A DNA stretch of 64,000 nucleotides from Stratiolaelaps scimitus. Its lineage: Eukaryota; Arthropoda; Arachnida; Mesostigmata; Laelapidae. The notes beneath the pieces are model-generated. The model had not been told where the DNA came from, searched no databases, and was given only the letters and a program-made list of their open reading frames with translations. Made by a program: the position numbers and the translations under genes. Shown here piece after piece: positions 48,910-62,110 of this stretch. Each line of letters opens with the position of its first letter. The stretch's first letter is position 1. Location: positions 7,998,001 through 8,062,000 of the forward strand of contig JABWDB010000012.1 in NCBI GenBank assembly GCA_019614645.1, written 5' to 3'.

Positions 48910-50949
48910 ATGCTAGACTAGCATTGTAACGTACGCTGTACCTAACTTCCAACGTTTTCGGCGGAGAGCGCGATACGCGGTAGCATTCTCACGTGCAACC
49001 ACCCACTATGTTGTCTCTAACAAATCTTTCATCGGAAGATACCACCGAAATGCCGTCTCCTCCTGCTAGTGTTCCTTAGCAACAGGAGGAGAGAACGACG
49101 GTGAGCCCCTGCAGCCTCGAAGAAAAATCGCTATCCGATATTTTTGCTCTTGGGTGTGTCATAGCTTGGTGCTGCCAGGTAGCCAAGTTGTCATCTAGCG
49201 ATACCAGCGGATCTGGCAAACGAACATCGACGATGGACGAAATGTCGACCTGTCCGACGACCCGGACGATGTGTGGCCCTAGAACGTGGGATCACAACTG
49301 ATCTCCCCTGGGGTAGCGTTGTGAGTCCCTTCGCGACTCACGGCTATTGCCAATGCTACGATCCATATACATAGCTTATCATGCCGCTGGACCTATGACA
49401 GTCAGCTCGTAGATATTGATACCATGGAACAGTGAACGCACACGCTCAACTCATTACTGGGCTGAGCCTACTAATCGGTATGGATACTCAGTGGCTCGAT
49501 CATACCGAATAGGGGGAGAAAGCAAAGATCTTGTTGTCGCAGATAGACGCACCCGTCGTCGACGACGTACACGGGACGTACACGGTACGTCCCTCCTCTG
49601 ATCGTCTCTTGGGTGTGGATCTGAATGAGAAATATCGATAGTTGTGTTCGAGGGCTCTTGACAGCTTCAAACTCGTTGGCTGGGTGGACGCTCTGCGGCC
49701 AAGTGCAAGTCACAAGTACAGAGCGACAGTATATACATATATATATATATATTATATATAGAGAGATTGATAGAGGGATATCTCACTTGAGGGTATATTG
49801 TCATGATTGACATAGCATTGCATTATCATGATAGGCAGCAATCAATGTATTATATGACGTGAGGATAAACACGCACACAACACACCCTTTTTGATCGAGT
49901 TCTACTTGTTTCGGATTTTGTTTGGTGCGGCTCAACGTGCAATTTTGGCCTTTGGCCAGAGGTTTCTGCGAGAGCAGATGTCGCTTCTTGCTCGTCGACC
50001 ACAGGATTACTTTCGATGATTATGAGAACGATATGATTACCGGCTAGATCCGATCATGATCTGAATAGCGTGGAATCCTTTGACATCCTGGCCATTGCCG
50101 TCCGCTCAGATACCGTCTCGTATATTCAGATACTATTTGCACACAGTCAAGTGCCGTTACCACAAAACGCACGCGAGAAGGTACCAATCTCATCCATGTG
50201 ATCTCATTTTCGCTGTTTGATAAGTTGATCGTTTTGTTCAGCTTTCTTATCGATATATCAACACATACATACATGCATACAAGAAAACCTATGTACACAT
50301 GCACACCTTTTATAAGGTACAATTGATTTCTGATATATATATAACCAAGCTGACCATCATTTTTGCTATGTTATCCCATGGTTATCATAATCTATTAGGA
50401 CTATTATAACTATTGTTATAGTTGTATTATACACACCGATTTATTTGTTAGTGGCACACGTCAAGTGTATGGCCACATCATTTTGTGATATTTTCGACAT
50501 GGCGTACGAGTCGTCTTTTGATCTCCCCCGCCGATTTTCCGTTAGTTGAACACTCATATACACGTTGATCGAGAAGAAGATGATGATCGTCGCCTGAAAA
50601 ACGCCCATTTCGCACGTTCGATTTGTGTTCGCGTTTTCCGTAGGTCGCTGTTGTACTACATCGGAGTTTTTACATTATCTGTTAGGGTTTTTTTCTTCTC
50701 ATTTTCAATGTACCACTTACGTTCGTCCGAGTTGCATTGTACACATCAGCATCATCACAAGCGTTCGTTGATTACAGCAGCTTTGCGAGTGAATGACACT
50801 TGATTAGCGAGATGGTGGTCGTTGGGTAGTATCGTGATGTACATGTATATAACGGCATTGAGCGCCGCATGCGCCACTCGATACAGTCACACACTCAGTG
50901 AGCGACGACAAGGGAGATACTATTTTTTGTTCCTTTTACCCACACTACC

Positions 50950-50977
<28 letters not shown>
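50950..50977. repeat. (TA)n microsatellite
   Basis: TA run in the 20-kb intron. Similar tracts are at 51233-51292 (with a CA section) and 51416-51470 (ending in TG units). Confidence 0.9.
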
Positions 50978-50980
<3 letters not shown>

Positions 50981-51411
50981 CGGTCGGCAAGAACACAGTG
51001 ACATACGTAGGTATGGAGAGAGAGAGAGAGATATGATAAACAGAGACACCAAAGCCTCGTATTGGTTTTCTTGGCCAACCCTTAGTGGCCCGGTGGCCGG
51101 TAACAATGCGTCCAAGTATTATTTTTTCCATTATTGCAGGCATATATATATATATAGATATTTAGCGGTAACTAGAGAGAGAGACATATATAGGTATTAA
51201 CCTACCATACACTATATACAAACTATATGACGTCTATATATATATATACACACACACACATACATCCATAATATATATATATATATATATATTCATGCTG
51301 CGTCGACATAATACTACTCATAATCGAGACGTGTATAAAAGAGTAGGAATCTGTCTTATGTCGTCAACTGACGAAGGGTGTAGCCGGCACGCAAGCCTGA
51401 TTGTATAGAAT

Positions 51412-51457
<46 letters not shown>

Positions 51458-53782
51458 GTGTGTGTGTGTAACGACTGAATGAAGAGGGGAAATTTATACT
51501 AACTACCTTTATTATTATTATTATTGCTATTGTTATTAGCATTATCCTCATTAGTATTATTGTACCTCGATAGAAGTGATGCGGTATTCCAACAGTATTC
51601 AAGCAGTATTCAGATGATACAATGATCTCGATGTATCTCTCATCGTTTAATGTAACAATATTGGCCTGTATTTGACGACTCATCGAATAGATCGATTTTC
51701 GTCTGCGGGTCAATATCGAAGTCGTTTAAATCGAATTTGAACGGTGAATGCCGCAGAGTCCAGTCGGCATAGTTGTATAGCACCTGTATATAACTATACA
51801 CATATATATACATACATATATATATACATAGAAAGATTAACATACACAGATATACACATGGGGGCGAAACCCGCTGGCAGAGCCGGGCTTAATGGGCGCA
51901 TGAATCAATGTCATTTCTCTTGATTAATCAACTAACAGATTCTAACTAACAGAAGCGCTCACGAATCATTTGTTGTTGCTCGTAATCTGATTTTCTCCAC
52001 ATTCTTATTATTATTATTATCCATATTTTTAAAAAATGGGGTCACCAACGTCGTCCGTCATTACCAGATTGTATATCTAACTTTTATCGGCATTTACATT
52101 CGCGCTGGCCTACGGCTCCGTTGCGTCGATCAAGTTAGCCGGGCATTTTTGAGAATGCTTTTAGCATTTTGCATAACGTGTATAGTGGAAATATATATAT
52201 ATTTTTTTTCCATAGAAATATATATATATATATACATGACGAATGGGAGCAGTGATTTTCAATTAGTAAACAGGAACAACCAAACTAGTCAGCCACCATG
52301 GAGTGGCAATTATCCGGCACGATACTCACGCTGTCACGATCGATTCGATGCCAGCTGTTATGCATTGCGTCGTACGCGACCATTTTCTCCACCGGCAGAG
52401 CTCGTCTCCCCTCCAGCCAACGGTTGCTGTTACTGCCTGGAGTTCGCAGGTCATGCGGCGATTCATTAGGTTCGTCTAGAGTGTGGGATTCATACGTGGG
52501 AACGGTGACGGTACGCCCAAATTGCGGTTATCCATTATGCTCGATTGCGCAATCGAGACCACATAGAAAATACGAGGAAAAAATGCACTATCATGGCTAG
52601 TAGGTCGCGCACACCCCCAAACACCAGTCTAGTCTTCAGAGGTAGCGGACTGAACAAACGGAGTGGAGCAGGCCCCCGCCGCCTCCGCCGCAAGAACAAC
52701 ACCAAAACAACACATTCATCATACGTGGGACACGGAACGACGTACATTACGGCACAGAAAACACGCATACATTGCCTCATGGACGTGAACAACACGTCCA
52801 ACGAGTAGCGTCCCCTATGTTTCATATTGTACTTATGCTCAACGTGTAAGCTAGTCCTTGTATCCCATAAGAACGTTCCATCGCATAAGTACAGTGTTAT
52901 GTATACTACACACAGCATAGATACATACATATATATATATATACTTATTGCCTATAGACCTGCCAAGGTGACGGCGTCTCCCTACCGAAAAGTATTTCCG
53001 CATAAAGACATGTTTGTTTATAAGTCACAGCATAAACAGTATTGAACTATAGATAAAAATCATTAGATACGTACTGTATCTGTAGGTCGACAATAGGTGA
53101 CTAGATGACAGAATCGCCTGTTAATATCATCATTAACTAATCGTTAATTCAATATATTCAATGTTTTTTTCAATTATTCTTCTTTATCATAGAGGTTTAC
53201 CTGTACTTGTCACCATGTGTGGCACATTGCTAGAATGGGTTATCGAAAACACAATGAGTCTAGCCCATGTCAATTTTCAATTAGACAGATATAGCTGTTC
53301 CATTTGTGGACAGCGTCGATCCAGCCCGTTACAATAACAACAACAGTAGGACCAAGAAAGACTAACTATCAACTATACTGGATCTAATCTCTCCGGAGGA
53401 CAGCTTTATGATTATTCTCTGATCTCATTATTGTAGTGAGATTAAATCATTTTTGTAGTTATCGCTCACGATTTCGTTTCTGTCGCGAAGTTCGTTGTTC
53501 GCGAAAACAAATCTCAACCGTTGCGTTGTCCTTCAGTTCCTTCAAAAAAGGGGGGAACTGCAACGAACGGAGGTCAACGAACGTCATCAACAATTAATCA
53601 CAACATCATCATTATCATAGTCACTCATTGCCACCATCTGTCATTAATTCCCCGCTCATTCATCTGAGAGAGAGAGAGAGCTTCGATGGACTCGCTTGTG
53701 TGCTTGCTCCTGACAAGCACGTGAATAGCTTCTTCCTCATCAATCATCGATCTGCACATAGTCATACGAGACCTCACATACC

Positions 53783-53785
<3 letters not shown>

Positions 53786-53840
<55 letters not shown>
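53786..53840. repeat. (TA)n microsatellite
   Basis: Pure TA run of about 55 bases. Confidence 0.95.
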
Positions 53841-53841
<1 letters not shown>

Positions 53842-54800
53842 CACATGAACATACGTCATCCCCAAGCCGTGTCTGTATGTACTGACGAGCAAGTGAATTT
53901 CGAACTTAAAAATTATTAAAAACAACTATTGGAGATTCACTATTCACAATGACGTAAGCTAGACCCGTGACTCTTCCCAACGTGACTGATACTGCCGTGC
54001 AAAACGTAGACTGAAAAAAAAAACGCTTGATCTCAGATCAGACAAACGAATACACTACGATTACGAGCTGTTCAAGGCGGAACGAACGAAAGTATGAAGT
54101 CCTGCGAGTGATAGAAATCGATAGAGAACTATATGGAGAAAATGTCTCAGAGCATCAGAACTTTAAAAAAAGTAATTAAAATAATAATTCATATGAATAA
54201 GCAAACCAGTGACAACACACGAACAATATCGCTATATATACCTATATATATATATTGCTAGTATAAAGGAGCTACCTTTACTAAAACTACGACACTGTCA
54301 TAAAGTATTACTATCTAAGCATTACTAATATATGATAAATTAATGATGATTAAGTCTTGGATGCATCGCGCAGAAGGCTAGCTCCATTGTTCGCAGTTTG
54401 GCGTCGATGGATAACGCGTTCGTACGCGAGATGAGAGAGCGTCTGCCATTAACAGGAGTCTGATATTAAACTACTAATGGGGCTGGTCGTCGTAATGACA
54501 GATGAATCTAATCAACAAACGCTAATTAACTCGTATATAAATAACTACTACCTTACTAGTATTTACAAGCCGCAATTAATTTATTGCCGAGCATAATCGC
54601 TGAAACTGATTCAGCGGTGACGATGATACCGAGAGACGAATGAGAGAGAGAGAGAGAGAGAGAGAGTAGACGAAATTAGCATCTGACAACTAATCCACTA
54701 ATAAATGGACAAATATCTCTATTTCCACTAACCTTGTATGCGTCTTTTCTGATGTAATCTATGGAAATCTTTCTTCTTCTTCATCTTTGGCTTTTGAGAT

Positions 54801-54864
54801 ATAGAGAGAGAGAGAGAGAGAGACAGAGAGAGCTATAAAAAGAGTACACAGTTTTGTGGTCAGA
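54801..54864 (+). promoter_or_regulatory. promoter-like element: GA tract, TATA box, initiator-like site
   Basis: A (GA)n tract at 54801-54831 is followed by CTATAAAAAG (TATA box T at 54834) and, 28 bases on, TCAGAG with its A at 54862. This resembles the arthropod TCAKT initiator at slightly short spacing. GA tracts are bound by GAGA-type factors in flies. If used, transcription would start inside the 20-kb intron and could feed the ZU5C-second-half/UPA/death-domain exons. No coding first exon with a matching phase was found, so this is weak. Confidence 0.25.
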
Positions 54865-55307
54865 GCCCCTCCGTGGGCGCCGTTGACGAGTCTTGTTGCC
54901 TTCCTCCTCGAAGCCTGTCGGAAAGTTGTTCGCGAAGCGAAATTCGCAAAAAAAACACCTATCCTAGAGCAAGAATGTGTAATAGCCTAATAATTAGTAC
55001 CTTTCATACAAGTGCAAGTTTTCAGCCACATTTCGTAGCGTGGTTCCTCCCTGGTCAATTATATAGATCTGCGCTCGTAGAGACCCTGCTACGCTCCTAG
55101 GTCTCGCAACTCGCAGTCTACCTCCGAAACAGCATCCGAAAAAATACGATAAATGAAAAAAGAGCACCTTACTTTGGTTTGCTGCAAGCTTCGCTACAAA
55201 GATGGCGAGATATGGCGACCAATTTAGACGAAGTTGGACGAAATTGAGGCGTACATGTTAATAAGGAAGGATAAAATACAAGCATGGACGACACAGTACG
55301 GAAATCG

Positions 55308-55410
55308 TCGCTCGATCATTCAATCAACCAATCAATCAATCAATGAGTCAGTCAACCAATCAATCAATCAATTACTCAGCCGGTCAATCAATCAATCAAT
55401 CAGTCGGTCA
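55308..55410. repeat. (AATC)n tetranucleotide repeat
   Basis: Imperfect tandem AATC/TCAA units with GTCA variants over about 100 bases. Confidence 0.85.
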
Positions 55411-56288
55411 AATAGTCAGAACTAGTCCTTAGCCGATCTTTGACTGAACTGATTTTTCGCCGTGCTTGGGCGAATTGTTTTTTTAATGATTGATGGGAGA
55501 GAGAGAGAAAGAGAAAGAGAAACACATAAGCTAATCAGCTGTACGAAGTGTAAAATCCCCCCTTTGTGAATCTCTCCAATTAAATCTTCTTTGTCGACAG
55601 TATCGCTTGTTACACATGAGCCATTTTAGCACATGTCGCCAGCAGAATCAATTTCCGCAGAAATTTTTGAACCAAAAAAAATTACGGAACTCAGTCGTCA
55701 CTCACTCAGTACATACACTCATAGCGAATCAATCATGAACATGCGATCAAATGTAGATGATACGAGTAATTTAAATAATAATAATAGTAATAATAATCGT
55801 ACGTGATAAATAATAATTATCATAATTAAAAAAAAATATGGCGTGGCGTTTCCGCACGAACAGCACGCCGGTACATGACCCGCAGCAAAGTCCAGCAGAG
55901 ACAATCACCGTAGAGATATGTACAATAGATTTATGGAAAGTATCGTCACCTCTTGCCACCAACTGATATTGATTCAATGATGGCTGGATACAACCATTGA
56001 TAGCATTTATCTAGATACTCCGACCCGCTGCTGAACTTGACCGTATGACGTTGCTGTATGAGAGCGAATGAATGATTGAATGATGAATGCTGATAACGCT
56101 GATAACATGGCTGATACTGCTAATACTAATAAAACAAGTGGCAAAGGTACAAGTTGCTCGCGTTGACACAAACGACAAGCACAATTCCAAGCTACGGCTC
56201 GTCTATACAGAACCAAACGTGATGGCGTTCAGTGAAAATTTATTCGCAGAGTGTCCGAATTTTTTCACATAACCACCACCACCACCTC

Positions 56289-56319
<31 letters not shown>

Positions 56320-57154
56320 GGAGAGAGCATCCAAAAATCCGAGTCCGGATTGCTCGCCGTTCAGATTTGCAGTAAACTAAACATTAGCAGTATGCTTGTG
56401 GCCTAACGCATTGAAAAATAGCTTGACTCGGAGAGCGAACACGCGGACTCACAGCGCATCATTCGAGTACCACTCATATCAGACATTATGTGCTTTAGTT
56501 AGTAGTTTGTCATTGTAATGCGCTCTGTTGTTCAGGATTGCCGAACAGGACACTATTTAGCTATAGCAGTGTGCGAGGCGTATAGCCGAATGTGTAGGGG
56601 GTCGCAAGCAAAATACTGATACATGAGAAGAGTGTGTTGTATGCGAGAACAACAGGCACACACGAGAGAGAGAAAACTAGACTAAGAAAAGTGACAAGAC
56701 AAAAACCAATTGAACACAACGACTCAGTTTTGGAGGTAGATCGCGGTTGTTCGGGCTCGTATTCGGAGGCAGCGGTGGTCCCCAGGTCCCAGATCAAATG
56801 TGCGAGATCGCTTGAAGGAGCGGATAGAGAGGGGGTCTCTGCTAGGGAGTGAGTAGGTCGCGCAGCCTACGCCATAGGGGGCAGGCCAAATGATGCCTTC
56901 GCGTATTGGCCTGCGTTTGCCGATGACCCGAAAACCCCCTTTGATGCGTTTGTCGTTGCAAATCACCTCGACTCCTCGGTGGCGTCAGGTCGATCGATAT
57001 TTCGAAAGGCTTATCAGGCAGAGGGTGGTCAGAGTTGGCAACACTGCTTGTTATCGGTGGGGATTTTGAGTTGTCGTTTTTTCCCGAGTGCACCTGGGTC
57101 ACACAGGCTTTAGGCTTATGTTGCTTGTGCTTGCTGTGGCCAACATGGTATATG

Positions 57155-57156
<2 letters not shown>

Positions 57157-57213
<57 letters not shown>
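57157..57213. repeat. (TA)n microsatellite
   Basis: Pure TA run of about 57 bases, among the longest in the window. Confidence 0.95.
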
Positions 57214-57217
<4 letters not shown>

Positions 57218-58540
57218 TGGCCACGGGGCGATAGACGATTTTTGGACGGGACAGGCGCAACTATATATCTGGGAGCTATTTCGTTTTGGTGTTACAGCGA
57301 GAGGGGAGGAACAATTGACTTGTGTTTAAGCATAGAGAAAGCTTAGTGTAACTCGCTTCCGACATGGCGGTTCCGGTTGTAGGGTGGCAAGCGATCGCCG
57401 CGGGCGAGAGCTTCTTGAGAATGTCGTTGTTACCATTCATGTATTGAACGATTGAGCTGCAAAGGCAGGCGTGGCGGGATGCATCAGTACAGGATAGTTG
57501 GCGGGCTGTTCATTTTTCGTAGACAGAGGCGAATTTCGAGGTAAGTGTCCTTCGTAAGACCACAACAACAATATCATCATGAACAACAGCAACAGCAACA
57601 AATCGTGCATGGTCGAAGCAAATGAACGAGCATGCGAACTGAGCGTTACTAGTTGACTAACGAATCGCATGTGGAGATCTCTCTCTATTCTATAAATTGA
57701 TCTCGGATCCTCTTCTTCCGACGATCAGCTCTGAATTGATCTGGGACTTCTCCGGCAAGAAAAACAACACCGGTTTGGGGATCGGGGCGTAGAACTGCCG
57801 AACGACTCTGCCTCCAAACGCTAATGAAACAGACAAGAGCAACAACAGCCTCGACAACAGAATCAACAGTAACAACAGATTGAACAAGAGACCCGACGAC
57901 AAATCGTTCCCCGATGCCGAAATCGATCTCGAATCCGTAGCGTCCGTAGCAGATGAAGACGTGCGGAGACACTTTAGCACACGCAAACCGCAGAGATAAA
58001 GAAATCGCACGAAAGAAACATAAATAAGCTAGACGTCAGCTGGGGGTTCGGAATGAAGCTCAAGTCGCTGTGCAGTTCAGAGCAACAGTTGCGGTTGGCG
58101 GTTATTAATGACGTATCACTTATTAATAACTGTCTACCGGATACATTTGTTCTAAAGTGGACAGCAAGCCATGTTAGGTTCACCCGGGGCATTGCTTATC
58201 GTTTGCGTGGCCTTCGACAGATGACAAAGCAGGAAGTTGAAAGTGCTGACATCGACGTTCCAATTCACCATGCTTGCTAGGCAACGTACAGCCTCATTTC
58301 CTATTCCCTTCACGCTTAGACGACGAAGCGGCCAGCAGATCCATTCAGAAGTAGCTATCCGAATCATAAATGAACTCGACAATATACCGACGATGTACCA
58401 ATGTACACCCTTAAATGTACCCCCCTTATCTCGAGACCCCCTATCCCCGTAGATGTCAGCAGATATTGATTGAACAGATAGCGTGATCGTTTACTCTGGG
58501 TGTTTCGTGTCGCGAACGATGTCGCTGTTCCCCGTTACAG

Positions 58541-58745
58541 GCCCAGCCGATACACACCGATGTTGTTACGAGACTTCTGGGCAACCGCGTGGCTGTCAGC
58601 CCGATCGTAACGGTCGAGCCGCGTCGACGCAAGTTCCACAAACCCATCACCTTGACGATTCCGCTGCCGCGAGCTGCCCACAAGGGCATGACGAACCAGT
58701 ACTCCGGAGATGCTCCCACACTCAGATTACTCTGCAGTATCACAG
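58541..58745 (+). CDS. Ank2: ankyrin exon: second half of second ZU5 domain
   Basis: 205 bases, phase 0 entry after CCGTTACAG and phase 1 exit at ACAG|GTAATC. It begins [19 protein letters not shown], then [19 protein letters not shown], and ends [13 protein letters not shown]. These blocks follow KVGLQ directly in all canonical ankyrins, which identifies the exon as the continuation of 38360-38571 across a 19,969-base intron. It completes ZU5C, which packs against ZU5N and UPA. It is absent from any transcript that reads through to the giant stop codon. Confidence 0.96.
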
Positions 58746-59686
58746 GTAATCAGTCAGCCGGGCGTCGAAACAGCTCGCGCCGTCCGCCGCCGCCGCCGTC
58801 TGGCGGCATCTGCGCGAGCTGTCGCCGCCCTCGCTGAAAACACCGAGCGTACACTAGTCGAGGACTCATCATCATCTAGGTGGACACCTAGCGCAATTTA
58901 TTGTCGGTGAAGTCGCGTACGAGGAGTGTGACTGCATCACATGTGTCATCATAAGCTTGCTTCCAGTTTTCTACTTGAAATGTCCTCCTCTCTCAGAAAA
59001 AAAACATTAGAAAGAAAAGAGTCTTCTACTCGAAGTAATAACTACAGGTGGTGTTTTTACGCTTGGCGGTGGAGGGGTGTTAGCTTTCGGCATCATAGTA
59101 AAATAGAGAATATTCTTCTCCCCAACGGGCCATTTCGACTGTAGAAATAGGTTAGTTCACGAGAGCCAATCTTTTTTTCTAAGAGGTTGAGAGATAAAAT
59201 CTTCAAAAAGACACCACAGCTTCACCCCTTAGGTATTCGCTGTGAATCTATCTACAGCCTATCTAACCTATATTGAGATCTACCCAATGCATCTAAGACA
59301 TGAAGGATTCTCGAGCGGAAATAGATTTGTTGCCCGTAGGTGCCCATAGGTTTGCCGCAAGTGTGATGCCGTCATACGAGCCAATGATAGCAATATCCCC
59401 AGCTGTCAGAGCAGTACTGGAGTTGATTATCCCTGAACACAAATCCGCCGAGCAGTTCACACTGGCCTGTGTAGTTCGATGTTAGCTAATTCTATCGTTA
59501 TTGTGGATCGGTATTATATAGATTGTGGGGTTGCTCCTTGTTCCCGTTAGCTTCATGTATAGCTCAGCTATAGACAAGACAAGTATGCCGCGAGTTTATG
59601 ATGTTCCGCAAGAACCGCAAGTTGTCTCTAAGCGATCTTGCATGCCGTCTAACCTCGTCTGCTGTCTTAATTCACTGATATTCGAG
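58746..59686 (+). other. Ank2: intron before the UPA exon
   Basis: 941 bases, phase 1, GTAATC to TATTCGAG. No other exon recognised. One 60-codon frame (59300-59485) matches no family. Confidence 0.85.
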
Positions 59687-60735
59687 GTGGACAAACCAAG
59701 GCTCAATGGGAAGACGTGACTGGATCGACTCCGTTGACGTTCGTCAACAATTGCGTGTCTTTCACCACCACCGTCTCGGCCAGATTCTGGCTAATCGACT
59801 GCCGCCAGGTCAGTGACGTGACCAAATTCGCAGGTGAACTCTACCAGGAAGCAGTGCTGGTCCCGTTTATGGCCAAATTTGTGGTATTCGCCAAGCGCCA
59901 CGAGCTGCTCGAGGCGCAATTGCGAGTGTTTTGCATGACTGACGACCCCGAGGAGAAAACACTCGAGTCGCAAGAACACTTCGCCGAGGTGGCGAAAAGC
60001 CGAGATGTCGAGGTCCTCGAGGGCACGCAACAGTACCTCGAGTTCGCGGGCAACCTTGTGCCCATCACCAAGTCCGGGGAGCAGCTCGCTCTCACATTTG
60101 AGGCGTTCAAGGAGAACCGAGTAGCCTTCAATGCCCGCGTCAAGGACATGCACCAGGAGCCGATGGGCCGTGTCGCCTTCATGAAGGAGCCGCGCAGCAA
60201 GCATCAGGACGCTCCACAGACGCCCGTCTGCAATCTCAACATCAAGCTGCCGGATCCGATCGAGTACGAGAGTGTGCCCCTTGAGAAGAAGTACGGCTTC
60301 GTTCAGGAGACCGGGCTTGGCCCGCAAGAGATGATCCATCGCGGCGACCTGCATCTGTCGGATACGGCCAAAGAGCTAGGCGCCGACTGGGCAGCTCTTG
60401 CGCGCCAGCTGAACGTGCCGACTCAGGAGATCCAGCAGATCAAGGACGAAATACCAAACGACAATGATCAGCAGGCATTAACTATGCTTCGCATCTGGAT
60501 CCAGCGAATGGGCCCGGCCGCGACGGGCAACACACTCGAGAAGGCGCTACAGAATATTGGAAGGGAGGACATTGTGCGAAAGTGCATGTCCAACACCGAG
60601 GTGGTCACTGACGAGGTGGAGCGGGCACTAGCAAAGGTTCATCTGAGCGGAGCAGCTGTTCCGCCCTCAATGACCACAGTCACCCGTACAAGCGTTGTCA
60701 GGACCAGCTCGGCTGACGAAAGGGACATTATGAAG
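59687..60735 (+). CDS. Ank2: ankyrin exon: UPA and death domains
   Basis: 1,049 bases, phase 1 entry (G|GT = Gly) and phase 0 exit at [28 protein letters not shown] continues ZU5C. UPA follows, with landmarks [59 protein letters not shown] and [15 protein letters not shown]. After a linker of about 40 residues comes the death domain: [20 protein letters not shown], then [18 protein letters not shown] and [23 protein letters not shown] and the death domain lie in the same exon, so the vertebrate giant-exon position between them does not exist here. The start was set by the phase match and the QWEDVTG block. Confidence 0.96.
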
Positions 60736-61292
60736 GTAAGTGCACATATATACATATATAGATATGATAGATTCTCTCAAGTAGTTTTTCTTCGCATCTG
60801 AACCGATCACTGTATCATAATCCGAAAAAAAAACTATCCAAGTCATCGTACTCTCAATTCTGCTAAATATCCATCCAATTTTGCACCATCATACGTTTAA
60901 AACGTTCTAACAACGTGACGCGCGCTTCTCCTCGGCCAGCCGGCGTTTCCTTTCCACACATAACAGTTCACATTGACTGTGCCTCTTGCCGACCTGCTGA
61001 CAATCGGCTGCGTGCAATCCAAGCACAGGTTCACCTGGCCCTATGCCATCGCGTTAGTGTTACCCTTAAATGGCGCGATTCGCCAATAGGCTCGCCGCCT
61101 TGAAGATGCGTAAGATATTGTAATCGTCCCTAGCTGCGACTGCATCTGGCTATTCGGCTGTTCGCCCTTTCGCCGATCGCTCCGCCTTCTTCTTCTTCGC
61201 GTCTCGTCTGACTTGCGCTCTCACAACTAAACCCTCACTTCGTATCGTTCCGCTATTGACTTCTGATACAATCGATCTGTTTGCCTATTCAG
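60736..61292 (+). other. Ank2: intron after the death-domain exon
   Basis: 557 bases, GTAAGT to CTATTCAG, with nothing else of note. Confidence 0.85.
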
Positions 61293-61365
61293 GACGCGGA
61301 ATCGGCCGAAGATACCAGCAGTGGATCCGCCAAAGCTAAGCCAACTGCCGCCCCTGCACCTGTTG
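61293..61365 (+). CDS. Ank2: ankyrin exon: short Ser/Ala/Pro linker of the C-terminal tail
   Basis: 73 bases, phase 0 entry and phase 1 exit at GTTG|GTGAGT. It encodes DAESAEDTSSGSAKAKPTAA and PAPV, low complexity and presumably disordered. The good pyrimidine-rich acceptor, the consensus donor and exact phase agreement with both neighbours support it. Sequence conservation cannot be judged. Small alternatively used tail exons are common in ankyrins. Confidence 0.8.
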
Positions 61366-62075
61366 GTGAGTTGATTCTAACACCATGTCAATTCTCGGTC
61401 GCAACGCAGATCGTCGACACAGCCCAGATGTCGATTTCTTGCTCATTACCTAGTGTGTGATAATTGTTCGTGCGAGTTGTTTGACTTCTCATCCTTCATA
61501 TCTTCCGTGTTATATCTCATTTAGCAGTATCCGTCTCTCTGTCAGCAGTATCTGCCCAGCTGCTCGTTGAGTAATCCGCACACCGTGCCTCAATGATCAT
61601 CAGAGATGTCTAATCATTCTCATATATCTATCTACCTACAGCAATTGTCTAGTTGGTACATTTTGAAGAATTTTCATTTGTCACACTGCAACCAGTGAGC
61701 CAACCGCTGCTCTATATATGTTTGGCTGTGTATTTCGTTACGATTAGCAAAGCATTGAAGACCAGGTCACCTTAAGCGACGAGCATACGAACACATTCGA
61801 ATTCTCACCTGCACCGTAATACAAACAACAAACTAACACTCATTGATAAGTCTCTCATCAAAACGCTACCCACAACGTAACCGCGATGCATTCATCGGCT
61901 CACCACCATCTGCCGGTCATCGATAGCTCGCCCATGTTCAATGAAGATAATGATCATCCTCATTATAACATATAATTAATTCAATAGCGTATTTATCACA
62001 CTAGTTCCGAATCACGACCGCAGCAGCAGCAGCTGCAGCATCTGCGTCCACGTGTGGGAAATTCACCTAGAACAT

Positions 62076-62110
<35 letters not shown>

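Larger units (their letters stand above)
48910..58540 (+). other. Ank2: 3' flank of the giant extension; downstream half of the 20-kb intron of the conventional isoform
   Basis: For the spliced isoform the intron is 38572-58540 (GTAAATAAG to CCGTTACAG). In the giant isoform this region begins as 3' UTR. No AATAAA was seen close to the stop. Distant candidates are ATTAAA at 53441-53446 (followed by T/G-rich sequence), ATTAAA at 54175-54180 and AATAAA at 54700-54705. The region is mostly AT-rich with microsatellites. A TATA/initiator-like element lies at 54834-54864. No further exon could be supported. Confidence 0.75.

Noticed and set aside
49311..49350. GTGAGTC...GACTCAC inverted repeat after the giant stop codon
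   Set aside because: Only seven base pairs with a seven-base loop; expected by chance in a window this size.
53628..53925. Open frames rich in Ile-Tyr repeats here and at other TA tracts
   Set aside because: They are translations of (TA)n microsatellites, not proteins.
56724..57102. Minus-strand frames resembling a retroelement or DNA-binding fragment
   Set aside because: The impression rests on a few short phrases only. No catalytic or zinc-binding motif and no element ends could be seen.
57690..58452. Asn/Asp-rich and other protein-like frames on the + strand just upstream of the second-half ZU5C exon
   Set aside because: Three successive short frames in different phases could be a decayed gene or chance. 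No family recognised, and no splice sites link them to the ankyrin.
58940..59485. Short frames between the second-half ZU5C and UPA exons
   Set aside because: No similarity, no phase-compatible splice sites, and the flanking exons join each other in exact phase without them.
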